A stretch of 64,000 bases of DNA. Source: Megalobrama amblycephala. Its lineage: Eukaryota; Chordata; Actinopteri; Cypriniformes; Xenocyprididae. The DNA is taken from contig NC_063057.1 in the NCBI RefSeq assembly GCF_018812025.1, positions 19,182,638 through 19,246,637 on the forward strand, given 5' to 3'. Made by a program: the position numbers and the translations under genes. Position 1 is the stretch's first letter, and every line of letters begins with the position of its first letter. The notes under the pieces were generated by a model. The model did no database searches. It saw only the letters and a program-made list of their open reading frames with translations, and was not told where the DNA came from. Positions 1-12,381 of the stretch are shown here, piece after piece.

Positions 1-774
1 AACAATGTATGTTATTGGACCAACATCCTTGTTATTGGTCCTAGAACAACATTCCCATCAAACAATCTGGATTCTAGGGTTAGGCTTAGGATTCCATAGT
101 GCCAGCCTGACCTAAATGACACTTAAAAACAACCCAAACTGTGGTTGATATCTTCCTGTCCAAGTGGTTCTTGGTCTGAACAAGCTGTGAATGTGGTTAT
201 GCAGGACTAGGGCTTGAACAACAGCAACAACAGAATTAGAGGGGCGTTTCCACTGCCATTTCTCCAGCCAGAGCAGTTTAACACTGCTGGATTATTTATG
301 TGCGCCTGGAGACTCTAATGGCCTGAGAGGAGACGTTTCTATAATGCCTTGCCCTGATCTTCATGTTCCACTTGAGTTAGTGATCCTCATCAGCAGGAGT
401 GATGGTGATTTAATGGAGGGAGGCGTGGGGGAGGGATACACAGACAGTGATGTCATTTAGGCAGGTATAAAATAGCCCATGGGCTGTTGGGCCACATTAG
501 ATGTTCTAAAACCTATGAACTACCTACCTAGACAGCATTTCGAGGCATCAAATGGCTGTTCCAAAAAAGAAAATACCTTGTTTGGGAAAATTGTAAGGCT
601 GCATCAAGTGAATCTTTCAGGGTGGAGGTAATCCCAGAATGCATTGGTGAATGGATTGTAAGAGTGGTGTAGACTAGAAATATATTTCATTTAGTACTGA
701 GAAGCTAGGTTGACAGGTCTCTGACAATTTTAGAAATTATAGAAGTTTGATCATTTGGCAGTAACACGATTTCA
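1..774. other. AT-rich noncoding stretch, nothing recognised
   Basis: No plausible exon, RNA gene or complete transposon was recognised. The first 60 bases contain two similar short blocks (TTATTGG-CC) that may be the edge of a repeat cut by the window start. By orientation this lies in the inferred long intron of the liprin gene. Confidence 0.4.
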
Positions 775-1003
775 CAAATGTAACTATTTTACGAGGTGGC
801 GATTTTGTGCTAATTCATACAATCTGAATCATACACAAATGTGCGATTTTTAGAAAAAGTAAAAATGAAGGTCCACCCCTAACCCCACCCATAAATTTAA
901 CTGTCACTGAGACGCAAGCAGATTTTACAAAAATGTACAAATGAGATTGTATGAATTCATTAGCCACCAATTCACCAAAATGTGAAATAGTTATAAATTG
1001 CCT
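775..1003. mobile_element. Short inverted-repeat element (MITE-like)
   Basis: The two ends are imperfect inverted repeats: AACTATTTTACGAGGTGGC at the left and, read from the other strand, AACTATTTCAC followed by TGGTGGCTAAT at the right, each leading into a shared CATACAATCT block. The centre holds a C-rich ACCCCTAACCCCACCC tract typical of a dispersed cyprinid repeat. No coding potential. Class is unassigned because no target duplication is clear. Confidence 0.5.
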
Positions 1004-1297
1004 TTAGATTGTGTTGACAATAATCATTATATTTAAACAGTTTTCATTGGCAGTCACAGGAAACAGCAGCTTTAAGATTAGAAGCACAATCTAATGAACA
1101 ATCAATCAAACAAATCAATCAAATGAATGAAAGCACAATCGATAAGCAGCAATCCTAATATGGGCAAACATTCTGCCACCTAATTAATATTCATGAAAAA
1201 AGGCTGCTGATATGGTTTATAAGAGTCCCTCTTACTTTTTTAGACAAATCCTACCAGTGTTGTCAATGTTAACTAAAACTGAAACTATATCCGTTGC

Positions 1298-1596
1298 GGT
1301 CACTGTGATTTTGCCAAGACAGACATGTTCCTGGATCAACATTCCAGTCTGAAAATTTAGTCTTAACCCTATTCCTACCCCTAAACCTAATCCTACCCAT
1401 AACTTGTCCCTAAAATCAGAGGGGAAAGATAGGTGAATAACATTGATGTAGAAGCACCTACCCTGGTTGTAAGCCTAAACTTGACATAAACCGTAAACTT
1501 GTCCCTCAAATTTGATTGGTTGATTGGAATGTTGTTCCAGGATCTACAAAGATGTTGATCCAGGAACATGTCTTACTTGGCAAAATCATGGTGACC
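1298..1596. mobile_element. Nonautonomous DNA transposon with ~40-bp terminal inverted repeats
   Basis: The left end GGTCACTGTGATTTTGCCAA and the inverse of the right end GGTCACCATGATTTTGCCAA match, and the match continues through GACATGTTCCTGGATCAACA. The interior is noncoding and includes a CCTAACCC-type tract. Length about 300 bp. No flanking duplication could be fixed, so the superfamily is open. Confidence 0.7.
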
Positions 1597-1767
1597 TATA
1601 AGCTGCTGTCTATTTTCATGCTCATTTGATTATGTATACTGTCAGCATAGCAAAATGCTAACATCTAGCTTCATTGGAATCAATTTAGACTTAAGTCTCC
1701 TATGAGTTTCAAATGAGGAACTCTATTTACAGTATGTTGTGCAAATCTGCTACTACTACTAGTTCAC

Positions 1768-2477
1768 TTAAAGGAACACTCCACTTTTTTTTGAAAATAG
1801 GCTCATTTTCCAACTCCCCTAGAGTTAAACAGTTGAGTTTTACCGTTTTCGAATCCATTCAGCCGATCTCCGGGTCTGGCGGTACCACTTTTAGCATAGC
1901 TTAGCATAGTTCATTGAATCTGATTAGACCGTTAGCATCTCGCTCAAAAATGACAAAAGAGTTTTGATATTTTTTTCCTATTTAAAACTTGACTCTTCTG
2001 TAGTTACATTGTGTACTAAGACCGATGGAAAATGAAAAGTTGCGATTTTCTAGGCCGATATGGCTAGGAACTATACTCTCATTCCGGCGTAATAATCAAG
2101 GAACTTTGCTGCCGTACCACGAGTGCAGCAGGCGCAATTATATTACGCAGTGCCTGTGACCCCCTGCTTGCACATAGTTCCTAGCCATATCGGCCTACAA
2201 AATCGCAACTTTTCATTTTCCGTCAGTCTTAGTACACAATGTAACTACAGAAGAGTCGAGTTTTAAATAGGAAAAATATCAAAACTCTTTGGTCATTTTT
2301 GAGCGAGATGCTAACGGTCTAATTAGATTCAATGAACTATGCTAAGCTATGCTAAAAGTGATACCGCCAGACCCGGAAACCGGCTGAATGGATTCGAAAA
2401 CGGTAAAACTCAACTGTTTAATTTTAGGGGAGTTGGAAAATGAGCCTATTTTCAAAAAAAGTGGAGTGTTCCTTTAA
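1768..2477. mobile_element. TTAA-ended foldback element with ~310-bp inverted arms
   Basis: The element begins TTAAAGGAACACTCCAC and ends with its exact inverse GTGGAGTGTTCCTTTAA. The arms run to the centre near 2085 and 2175 with few mismatches by eye, leaving a unique centre of roughly 90 bp. TTAA at both ends fits a piggyBac-like TTAA target, but the TTAA could also belong to the element. Small open frames inside are shadows of the arms. Confidence 0.85.
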
Positions 2478-3655
2478 GAAGTTCCATTTCAGTCAGGATG
2501 CTGCCTTAGAAGGTAGATCAACTACAGTAAGGGAGCTCATTAGGTTTTAGAACAGAGCTTCTGTCATATAGAGGCCTTATAAAAGAAGTACTTTGGAAGC
2601 ACAAATAGTAAGTGACAAATGACCAAACTGTTTTCACACAAATTAACTCACCAAAAGCCCCACATCTGCACTAGCACAAAGTTAAGTTGCTGGCAAAGCC
2701 TCCGAATTGCCTACTTGCTTGTTTTGATTTCTTTTATTATGGTTTAAAGCACAAGATATTGTTAACTCATGGCTTTATAAAACAATAGAAAAGCTGAATT
2801 TAGAGGGGGGCAAAGTTGTTCTAAATTAGTGTGATCAATCTTCAGCAGTGTAAAAACACATCTCGGTTCGTCTTGCCTCATGCTGGTCTGTGGGCGTCTC
2901 CATGGCAGCAGCTTTTGATTGCTTTTACTTTATTTGCAAGTTGAAAGTCATCACTCTTCGGTGGGTGCTGGGAGATCATCTCATAACTTTCACATTAATG
3001 CCCTCAAAACGATGATAAATGCATCTGTGCTCCCATTTTCAGACCGCTTTTGGGAGAACAGCAGTTTTCTGCACTGTTTTTTGTGTCTGTTTTCTACAAG
3101 ATGGAATTAAAAACTCATAACTTGTTGCCAAAAGCGGGATAAATGTGTGCTTTGGAGCTGTGTAAGCAGGTGGTGTCCACACAGCGGGCGTAAATAGAAA
3201 TCTGAAGGGCACTCAATTAGATGCTGCTGGGGTCGAACCCATGATTCGACGCCGCAAACAACTTGCTCATCATAATTAGTAGCCTACACAGCTCAGAAGT
3301 TTCTAAGGCTACGTCCAAATTTGAATACTAATGCAATACACTAAAAGTGCTTATTTCGCTAATCTCCAAGTTTGTGCTAAATTGCTTTGCCATTAAATTA
3401 ATATTCCAGATTTAGTACTAGTTAAGCTCAATCAGCAAATAATGTTAATTATAACAAAATTTAATTAGCACTTGTAAATGCAAAAAATCTGGGTTACAGC
3501 GAGGCACTTACAATAAAAGCTGTGTAAACATTAAAATACACACTGTTCAGTATAGCCTCAAGACGTAAACTACATTCAATAAAGACAAACTTTGATGCTG
3601 GCTTGAGAAAGCCTAGTCAGAAAGTTTGAAAAAGTTTAAAAAACTTGAAGACTGA
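2478..3655. other. Noncoding stretch, no recognised feature
   Basis: No transposon ends and no convincing exon. A short region near 3225..3260 has a B-box-like GGGTTCGAC on the minus strand, which could be a fragment of a tRNA-derived SINE, but no A box or tail is visible. Confidence 0.35.
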
Positions 3656-3659
3656 AGCA

Positions 3660-3905
3660 GTTAAGCTTGAAGTTTGTTTCAGCACATTGCTAGCATATGT
3701 TAGCACACTGATAGCATGGTGCTAACATGTTGCTAAACAATTTGTTAGATACTGGTAGCATGTTTTAGCAAATTGCTTTACATTTTAAACATATTGTTAG
3801 TATGTTTTATTGGTAGTGTACTTTTAACATGATTTAAAGTTTAACATGTTGCTGGCTGACAGCATGTTGCTAGCAGTTGCTAAGTGTTGCCAGCATGTTT
3901 TAGTA
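3660..3905. repeat. Degenerate minisatellite built on TAGCATGTT / TTGCTAA motifs
   Basis: The motif GCTAGCATGTT and variants (GTTAGCA, TTGCTAAC, AGCATGTTTTAG) recur irregularly about every 15-40 bases. There is no fixed unit length, so it looks like an old decayed tandem array. Confidence 0.55.
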
Positions 3906-3918
3906 CATGGCTGACACA

Positions 3919-4225
3919 GACATCCCAACCTTCAAAAGCTAATTTCCGGGATGGCACAACACCCCCCATTATATAAAAATGATATTATAGGCTACTATTA
4001 TATTCATTCGAAGAAGACGCCTAACACAGGTTCATTCATTCAATAGTATTTGTGCGCCAAAATTTAAAGTAATGTCAGTGTGATGAAAAAAAAAGCCAAG
4101 ATTCTCCACAAAATCAGGTTCTCTCTCTCGCTCTCTCAAGATATTGTATACAATTTGTGGGTCTCAGGGACTCGCTATCAATATGAGGGAGACTCCCGGA
4201 CCTCCCAGGAGAGGTGGGATGTCTT
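3919..4225. mobile_element. Short inverted-repeat element ending in AGACATCCCA
   Basis: The left end AGACATCCCAACCTT and the inverse of the right end AGACATCCCACCTCT agree, with CCCGG-type inner sequence on the right. The interior has a (TC)-rich run near 4120 and no coding potential. Class not assigned; target duplication not clear. Confidence 0.5.
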
Positions 4226-5343
4226 CAGATGATTGCTGTCGACTGAGACACCTTAAATAAACTATAGTCCACCTTGTTTGATTAGAGACTCTAAGATTGC
4301 GTCCTAACAGAACCATTCATTCTGGACAAAAAGTAGCCAGTCAGCTGAAAAAGACCAGACAGCTTCTTGATTATTTTCATTAGCTTTGACAGTGACAACA
4401 CACCTATCTGACATTAACCCAACATCATTCAGGCACAAGATAGAGGCTGTGTTCAAAATGACCCCCATACCCTTATTCGCACTAAGTGCACCAGAAGAGA
4501 TCTTTTCTCAAGATGCAGGAAATCATTTGGCATGCCATGGCTAGCTTTTGAGCGTACATCAGTTGTACACTTGTTATTGTGGTGCATTATGGGATTAAAT
4601 GAGTATAACACTCGATAAAGTCCACTATGGTTTCGAACTACAAATGGCTGTCCCTTCAAACAGTGCACTGTTATTAGGGTATAGGGGACATGGATTGTAG
4701 TCAATAGTGATGAAAGGGAAAAACTAACTGTTATGACCGTGTTGACGATAAGCATCTCATTTAACCTGATAGAGAGGTCTGTTGAGTTCGGGGCAGCTCT
4801 CTGACAGTAATGACTTGTGATTTACTGCTTTGATTTAGCTCTGCTAACATGGAGTAATTCACATTATGGTCTGGTAATAGAGAGATATAAGAAAAAAAAA
4901 ATAGAGGAGCACAATGGCTTCACTAGATGAATCGATTAATTCTGGCTCTACAAAAACATGAGCTTCATTACATAATGCATCGCTAAAGGCTTACAGGAGA
5001 TGTATACGGTGCTGAGGCAAAAGTGCAAATGAATGTTAAGCACATGCAAGGAATCTGTTGTTTGCATGACTGATGTTGGACTGTAACAAGTTAGCAGTAC
5101 TGAAAAAACTAATTTCATAAATCATGGCACCCTCTGCTGGCCAGTTATGGTAACAGGAGACATTCTAAGAAAAATGTAGCCCGATGTCATCATCTTGAAA
5201 ATACTCAAAAGTGTTTCCTTGTTTAATAACAAAATTTTGTCTTTCTTTGCGTTTGATTGCTTGAACCCATCTCCTACAAAGTTCAGAAAGACTAATCTGG
5301 ATGTTTCTTTTAGAATTTGAGCAAAAAGGAACACTGTAGTGGC
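4226..5343. other. Noncoding stretch with a possible repeat fragment
   Basis: Between about 4447 and 4700 the phrases ATGACCCCCATACCC, AACAGTGCACT and GTATAGGGGACA resemble a dispersed fish repeat, but I cannot define ends. The two 70-100 codon open frames on the minus strand show no domain or codon signal and are not called genes. Confidence 0.3.
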
Positions 5344-5344
5344 T

Positions 5345-6033
5345 ATAGAGTACCTCAGGGATGACGTGTTTTGTAGGCCAACTCGGAAGTTAGCAGCGCT
5401 CGGGTTCCCTCGATCGAAAGCCTATGCATTTTTCCCATAGACTTTTGGAAAATTGCAAAAAATAAGCTCTTGATAGACAAAACACTTACAAGTTTACACA
5501 ACATTTATACATTTTGAAGCCTAAATAAAGTCATCAGATATAAAAGGCTAACAGTAGGCTATAAATGGACTACAGCACACCATGGTCGCGGAACAACGTC
5601 GTCACCACCAAGCTTCCTCAAACTTTATTTTAAAAACAACTTTATTTAAAAAAACATGCTCGCTGATTATAATCTGCGCTGTGTATGAATACTTATCGAC
5701 TTTTTCAAGAGAAATGCTGTCCAAATGTCCTGTTTGTCATGATGACATCTAAAGTCACCGCTAAAGGAAGTAGTCCCTTTTAGAAACTTGTTAGCAACCG
5801 CCATTTTTAAGACACAAGGTTTAAAAAAAAAATCACAAGCGGGTTATGACTGGTGTGTTTTATGTCATAGATCAAAACGTGAAAATATTTAGGGGCTTTG
5901 TTAACCACAGACCTTATTTCAGGCGATTTAGCAAAAAACCCATAGACTTTAGGGCGATGGAACCGAAGTCCTAAAATGCTAACTCGCTTCCGGGTTTCGC
6001 ATACAAAAACACGTCATCTCTGAGGCACTCTAT
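5345..6033. mobile_element. Nonautonomous DNA transposon with ATAGAGT-CCTCA ends
   Basis: The left end ATAGAGTACCTCAGGGATGA and the inverse of the right end ATAGAGTGCCTCAGAGATGA match, followed on both sides by CGTGTTTTTGTA-like sequence; inner parts (CCCATAGACTTT) are also inverted. About 690 bp with no transposase. Superfamily not fixed. Confidence 0.7.
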
Positions 6034-6203
6034 TGCTGGTCTTCACTGTCGCCGCCATTGTTTACCGAACTATGACGACTTCAGGTTCTCGAATGTGGAA
6101 GTGTAAAAGGGTCTTTTGACTGTGGTCTATCACAGGTGTTTTACCTGTATTTCGAATAACACATTGCATGGTGTTTTAGGGTTCTAGGGAAATGTCTGTA
6201 AAC

Positions 6204-6585
6204 TTAAAGGTGCTCTAAGCGATCCTAGGCGGAGTAACTTCCTGTTGACGTTCGAAGTGTTGTCAAACAAAACAGAGGCTAGCTAGACCCTCCCTCCTCC
6301 TCCTCCTCCCCCTCCCCTCTGTGCTTCCTGAAACAGTCATGAACGCGCATTTAAAATCATTCTTGTCGGTTATTGGCTGGAGCATGTTTATTATGTTTTG
6401 TGGTCCATGCTGCAGGTAGTTTTTGTTGCTGTTTTTGGAGCTTGTGGCGACTACAGAGACCACGTTTTTTTACAATGTGTTCAGGGGACAGGCAGCTAGC
6501 GGATAGTGAGGAGATGTTTGCTGTATGTGACAAAAAATGTTTTGGCCTAAAAACGCGTGACATCGCTTAGAGCAAGTGTCCTGAC
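6204..6585. mobile_element. TTAA-type element, right end damaged
   Basis: Begins TTAAAGGTGCTCTAAGCGAT. The inverse of the right side (ACACTTGCTCTAAGCGATGT) matches in the inner part, but the outermost bases up to the expected TTAA have been replaced. A CTCC-rich tract lies at about 6288..6320. Overlapping open frames of 65-68 codons on both strands are incidental. Confidence 0.6.
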
Positions 6586-6600
6586 AGAAAATTAATTTTT

Positions 6601-6800
6601 GGTTACACTTTATTTTAAGGTGACGTAGTTACATTGCACTTAATCAAATAAGCAATGAGTAATATTAATTAACTACATGTACTTACAGTTAGGGTTTGGT
6701 TTAGAGTTAGTTACTTGTAATTATGCATAATTTACTGTTATTACTTTAATAAGTACATGTAGTAACGTGTAACTACGCCAACTTAAAATAAAGTGTTACC
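6601..6800. mobile_element. 200-bp MITE with GGTTACACTTTATTTTAA ends
   Basis: Left end GGTTACACTTTATTTTAAGG, right end inverse GGTAACACTTTATTTTAAGT. Inner segments (GTAGTTAC / GTAACT, ACATGTACTTA) are also inverted, so the element folds on itself. Related ends occur alone near 53572 and 58380..58530. Confidence 0.75.
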
Positions 6801-8018
6801 TAATTTTTTTTCTCCAGAAAATAGAATGTATTTTAAAGCATGTTTTTGACTATACAATGAAAGTCAAAGGGGTCCAAAACAACAATGCACATCATTGACT
6901 TTCACTGTATTAACTAATAACTAAATAAATAAATGGTCAAGACTGGAGATGCTGCATTATGCTATCACAATCAATGACTTATATAAAACATTAAATATAA
7001 AATTATAGATCTGTTCACTTAAAAAAAAATAAAAAAAAATAAAAAATTAACTTGCATTCCTCTATATGAGCTCAAGAGGGCAGAGTAACACCACCAGTGA
7101 GAGTACCTTTCCAGAATACAGCTGTCCCCTGTATAACTGTCAGTGTTTTTTTTTTTTTTTTTTTTTTTTTAATGTTTAATACTAACATTATGCAACTTTA
7201 ATGTTTTTCATTTCCAATGCTCTCAGTGCAATCTCATTAGTGTCTACTTATATCTACTGATAAGTATATCTTTGTTACAGTAGATGTTCTGCACCTCTTT
7301 AAGATAATGCTATATGTATTTATTTTTACATATAAATTAACTTGCATGCTTAAATTGCTTTACAGAAATTGATTTTCTGTAGCTTGACAGAAGAGACACA
7401 TGAAAATTCCACGAGGTAAACTCATTTAGCGGTTGTACTTTGGATGACCCATCCTAAGAAAGCTATAATGGGAGTTCAGGGTTCAGAAGCTAATGAAACT
7501 GCTGATGTAAAAGGTACTGTACTTGTCTATGTGCACGTGTGTGTGTGTGTGTGTAGCAGGCGGGCTGAAAACGTATCTAAGAGTGTGTATAGGCCAGTGC
7601 TGATTAGTCTGCAAACCCAAAACACATACTGTACTTCCTTTTGTGGGAGTTTATGGGGGAAAAAACTATTCAGTGAAGCAGACTTATCACTTAGAAAACA
7701 ATACCGAATATGTTTCTTTTCTATCAGCAATAAGTCCCATTGTGTGGTCTATGTAAATCTTTATCCTTAAAAGACAATCTGACAAAGCATACCAATACTG
7801 TGTCCACTGCACTGAGCATATTTGCCAAAACTTTCGCATACTGTAGGTATAAGTCATTTCTCCAATATCCACCACCTGTGGACATAATCGTGGTGTGCAA
7901 GCAAGTATTTTCTACAGCACTTGAGCACTTCATTATCACATGTCCTGAGTCAAAGGCAAAACTTCTTGATGGCATTAATGATCACCCCCTTCCTAAAATA
8001 TAAAGGCCGCTATAGGCC
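6801..8018. other. Noncoding stretch with simple repeats
   Basis: Contains a 24-base T run (7147..7170), a short (GT)n at about 7538..7554 and A-rich runs at 7020..7050. Open frames at 7444..8003 on both strands overlap one another and show no domain; they are not called. Confidence 0.4.
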
Positions 8019-8019
8019 T

Positions 8020-8340
8020 ATAATTTCAAACGCATTTATACTGAATGAGCGTTTTTGTGACATATCAGGACACAAATGTGTATAATGACATGGGTATGAC
8101 ATAGGTATTACAAGGAGAGGGTGACTTATAAGGACATTTACCCCATGTCCCCACTTTTCAAAAGGCTTATAAATCATACAAAATGAGTTTTTGTGAGAAA
8201 GTAAAAATGTGCACAGTTTCCTGTGATGGGTAGGTTTAGGGGTAGGGGTAGTGTGGGGCGATAGAAAATACGGTTTGTACAGTATAAAAACCATTATGCC
8301 TATGGAATATCCCCACAATTCACAAAAACAAACATTTGTG

Positions 8341-8371
<31 letters not shown>
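8020..8371. repeat. Dispersed cyprinid repeat ending in a (TG)n microsatellite
   Basis: The block with ATGTCCCCACTTTTC, GGGTAGGTTTAGGGGTAGGG and TTTGTACAGTATAAAAACC, followed by GAATATCCCC and a 30-base (TG)n run from about 8337, is recognised from memory as a common cyprinid repeat. No terminal inverted repeat is visible, so it may be a retroposon or a fragment. Confidence 0.5.
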
Positions 8372-10104
8372 TTTAAACCAAGACAAAGAGAGTATGGACA
8401 AAGAGAATGGTCTCTTACCTTTTCCCAGGAGGTGCGGGATGATCAACAAAGGTGAGCCATCACCGAGAGAAAGAGACAAAATCAGAAAAAAAATGCTTAG
8501 TCTAATGTGCAATGCCATCAAATGAACATCATTATGATAAGTGTCAGTATTTCCTACAAATGCTATTTTTGAGTCAGTCATAACTGAAAGAAATGATCAC
8601 CAGTTCACTGAGTCAGATGAATTCAGTAACCCCTCTGATGGAGTTCATTCAGTGAAGGATTCGACAACGTGTAACCGATAACGTGTGAATCTTTATTAAC
8701 CAAAAGATTAAAAGACCCAGCTCATAAGAACCAATCATAGTCCTGTTCTTCAGGCAGACAATAGAAAACATGTTTTTTTGATTCACTCAGATTTGTCTTT
8801 TTATTTCCTCACATTTAAATGTAATTTGAGATATAAATTATATTATAAGAATATTATTCTGTGCACCTGATAAAATTAAAAAATAAAAATAACATTTTTT
8901 CCTGAGCAAACTATTCCAGAGGAAAGATTTATTAAACATATCTTGTCATTTCAGCAGTTATAAGAGTTTTACTGAATCTTCTTTAAAACTTTACAAGGCC
9001 CACATGAAGGTCCTGCAGCAGATTGTCCTAATCCACTCATCTCACGAACAAGCATGTCTGTGACTTCCCACAATGCCTCTGAAGTCTGCTGGTCACATGA
9101 CTTCATGATAAAAAAAAAAAATTACACCGTGACCTTTCCTCCAGCCAGACCATGAAGAGTAAAGGCAAGTTGATCCACACAAAAACACTTCATTCATTGT
9201 ATTTCACTCTTATGTTTTGTTTGGGTATTATAGCTATATGGACATCGGCTTTCATCTGGGCCGTTGACTGTCTGGGTCGAGAGGTTGAAACAAAGAACAT
9301 GCGAGAATGAAGAGATTTGAACTGAATCTTTTATTAGGCAAACTGACTGCTGGAGATTCAACTGCTGCAAATAACACAAACACTCCATAGCTTAAATATG
9401 CTTAAACACAGCTTGTCTATGTCCATTTTTCCTGTAAGAAAGTGTTTGCCAAGAACACAAATCTATCACTGTCAGAATGTGGAACAAGATTAAGTGTGAG
9501 AGACAGGATGGGAAAAAAGGATGGGAACAGATATTCTACATTTGGCCACAAGAGGGAGCTAAACAAGACTGTCAGGTGGCCTGGCCAGTGTAGAATCTCA
9601 AACATAAACTCAGTATAATCAAATTGGCTGTACAAGTCTCTTTTTTAAATTTTGCCAACTCTTTAAAAATTAAGTTGAAATTGGTTAAATTATTTCGATG
9701 AGTTAAAGTAATGGAAAAACATATGTTGCCTTATTTATCATAACATTTCTTACAGTGTATGCACATAGTACACACATACACACTCTTCCTCTTTCTATGT
9801 ACATTTAAACTACACCAATCTAACATTTGTCAGACCTTCTCATTCTTTATTTTTACTATTTCAACATCTGAGAAAAATAGTGAAGTCATCAAACTATGAA
9901 ATGACACAAATTGAAGTGAGAATTAGCCTACATAGTGACCAAAAACATTAGCAAAGCAAAGATCTGATATTTGAACTTCTTTGTCTTGAGGTGCCTCCTC
10001 AGATGCTTTTAAAACACTGTTGAGAGAGTTTCCACGCATGCTGGACATTTGTTGGCTGCTATTCCTCCTCTAAAATTAAGACATTTAATGTGTATCACAT
10101 GTTC
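8372..10104. other. Noncoding stretch, nothing recognised
   Basis: AT-rich with no complete transposon, tRNA or plausible exon. Minus-strand open frames at 9194..9635 lack splice-site context and codon signal. Confidence 0.4.
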
Positions 10105-10106
10105 TA

Positions 10107-10858
10107 CACTGTAAAAAATGACCGTGATTTTAACAGTAAAAGACTGTAAAAATGCTGCAGTGAAAAACTGTCAATTGGTTTACAGAAAGTTTCCGTACTA
10201 TATACGGTGAATAACTGTAATAGATCTAACGGTACATTTAATGTAATTTTACGGTAAAATACTGTTAAATTCACAGTTTTTGAAAGTGAAAAATAACAAT
10301 TCATTGTAAAATTTACAGTGAAAAACCGTAAATTGACATTCCCACAATTCCCTGCGTGACACTTCACATTTTATATATTTTCGTTGAAATAACTCTGTTT
10401 CTTCTTAGTTTTTCTCATTTTTTTCTAATCAGTTATGTACATTAGGGTTTTATGTTACATCTAATGTTGTTAAATTAATGTTTATTGCATTTTTAAAATT
10501 TCATGCATGTTACCATGATGGTGTTTAGTGTGTGTGTGAATGACACTGTGTGTCTATATATTAGTATTGTCCTCCTCAGCTTGTGAAAAAGCTGCTTGTG
10601 ATGAACTTTGATTCATCATGTGACTCTTATCACCACCGTGTTTGGTGACTGTCAGTGTATTATAAAGGTACAAAACAGATATTAATACTTCATTAGGTTG
10701 GTAAATTAACATTATATCAGTTAATGAAATACGTTATTTTACCGTAAATTTAACAGATTTTTTTTTTTTACGTTGCTACTGTATTTTTTACGGTAAAGTT
10801 CTGGCAACCACAGCTGCCGTTTTTTTACCGTAAATTTTACTGGGATTTTTTTACAGTG
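10107..10858. mobile_element. CACTA-like nonautonomous element (CACTG...CAGTG)
   Basis: Starts CACTGTAAAAAATG and ends TTTTTTTACAGTG, flanked by TA on both sides. Many internal copies of ACGGTAAA / TTTACAGT are present in both orientations near the ends, as in subterminal repeats of CACTA (EnSpm) elements. No transposase. Class inferred from termini and short duplication. Confidence 0.7.
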
Positions 10859-10860
10859 TA

Positions 10861-11357
10861 AAAACAAAAGAGTATTGTGTTAATATATATACAAATATTG
10901 TGAAAAAGAACAAAAGAATGTGAAAGAACAAATTAATGCATAAACAATAGAACAAGAGTAAGAACTGTGTTAAGAATGGTGTTAAAAAAACAGATAAAAG
11001 CTTGATAAAAACTACAAACGTAAGAACCAGAAATGTGTGATAAAAATAAAGCACAAACAATTGAGCCTAAACAAAGAAAATAAACATAAGAACTAAAAAT
11101 AACTAAACATGAGAACAAAACAAAAATGCAAACAAAAGAACAAAGAACTAGAAATGACAAGAACAAAGCATACAAATGTAAGAAGCAGAACTGTTAAAAG
11201 CACAAACAAAAGCTTGAACAAAAGAGAACCAGAAATGTTTGACAAGATCAAAGCAAACAAATAACAAACAAATGTAAGAACCAGAACTGTGCTAAAAAAA
11301 CAAAAAGAACAAAGGAATAAACATAAGAACCAAAAAAGTGTTAGAACCAGAACTTTG
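10861..11357. repeat. A-rich degenerate tandem repeat, left part
   Basis: Motifs of the type GTAAGAACCAGAAATGTGT and AAAGAACAAA recur with variable spacing of roughly 35-60 bases. The plus strand is almost free of C and T runs, which makes long low-complexity open frames on the minus strand. The array continues at 12382 after an inserted TTAA element. Confidence 0.6.
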
Positions 11358-12381
11358 TTAAAGGGTTTGTTCATCTTCAACACAAATTAAGATATTTCTG
11401 ATGAAATCCAAGCGCTCTCTGACTCCTCCATAGTCACCACTGTCAAGGTCCAGAAAGGTACTAAAGACATAATTAAAACAGTTGATGTGACTGCAGTGGT
11501 TTATGTAGCGACAAAAATACTTTTAGGCCGGGAAATAACCAACCCGACTAGCGGCAATGGAAGCCATGGTGTTGTCGCCTCACGTCGATTGCATCGGGGT
11601 AAAAATATATGCTTGAACACACCGAAAGAACTTCAGCCGACTGTCAGCTAGCATGCGCGTTCTGCGTATAAAGGAGATAGCTGTCTATTTAAGCAGATAA
11701 GTTTGTCTATATTCGTCATTCAAAAAGTGAAAGCAAAACTAAGACTGCATGTATACAAACCATAAACAAAGCAGCGCTTGCTTACCGTTTTGTATATCAA
11801 TCATGCTGATCATGTTCTTTATTCTACTCCACTCATGTTAATATGAAAATATTTGTGCATTCGAGGGCTCAGATAACATGACATAAAATTAGAACAACTA
11901 TCTGTCTGTGCCGTCATGACATATTTGTTTGCTTTCATAACTTTTGCTTTCATGAACTAACTGGTTTGCTATACTGAACAGCCAATCAGAGTTCTCTCTC
12001 TCGCCGACGGCCCGACACGATTCATCGTTAAATCGGCCAAAAAAAATCCGACGAGGACCAATTTCAGCCTACAATGCGGAAAATACTGAGGAAACTTAGT
12101 CGGCCGATGCACAAAAACTGCCCGACGGCAGTGTGTGTTCCGGGCTTTATGTGCGCAAACACAAAACAAAACTAATGACTTTATTCAACAATATCTTCTC
12201 TTCTGTGCCATTCGAATACACTGTTTACGTCCAGTGCTTCCAGGTCAGAAAGCTCTTGGATTTCATCAAAAATATCTTAATTTGTGTTCAGAAGATGAAC
12301 GAAGGTCTTACGGGTGTGGAACGACATGAGGGTGAGTAATAAATGACAGAATTTTAATTTTTGGGTGAACTAGCCCTTTAA
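11358..12381. mobile_element. TTAA-type element with asymmetric ends
   Basis: Left end TTAAAGGGTTTGTTCA, right end inverse TTAAAGGGCTAGTTCACCCA. The right arm then has a long stretch (TCATTTATTACTCACCC to CGTAAGACC) that is missing on the left, where the sequence jumps directly to the shared AACACAAATTAAGATAT. The left arm has therefore lost about 70 bp. The interior (about 11519..12130) resembles the sequence around 26405 and 27700. It splits the A-rich tandem repeat, so it is younger than that array. Confidence 0.75.

Noticed and set aside
7444..8003. Cluster of 62-108 codon frames on both strands
   Set aside because: They overlap in opposite directions, have no recognised domain and include a (GT)n tract.
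10851..11383. Minus-strand frames of 69-96 codons, Phe/Leu/Val-rich, looking like membrane proteins
   Set aside because: They are the complement of an A-rich degenerate tandem repeat; overlapping frames all look alike.
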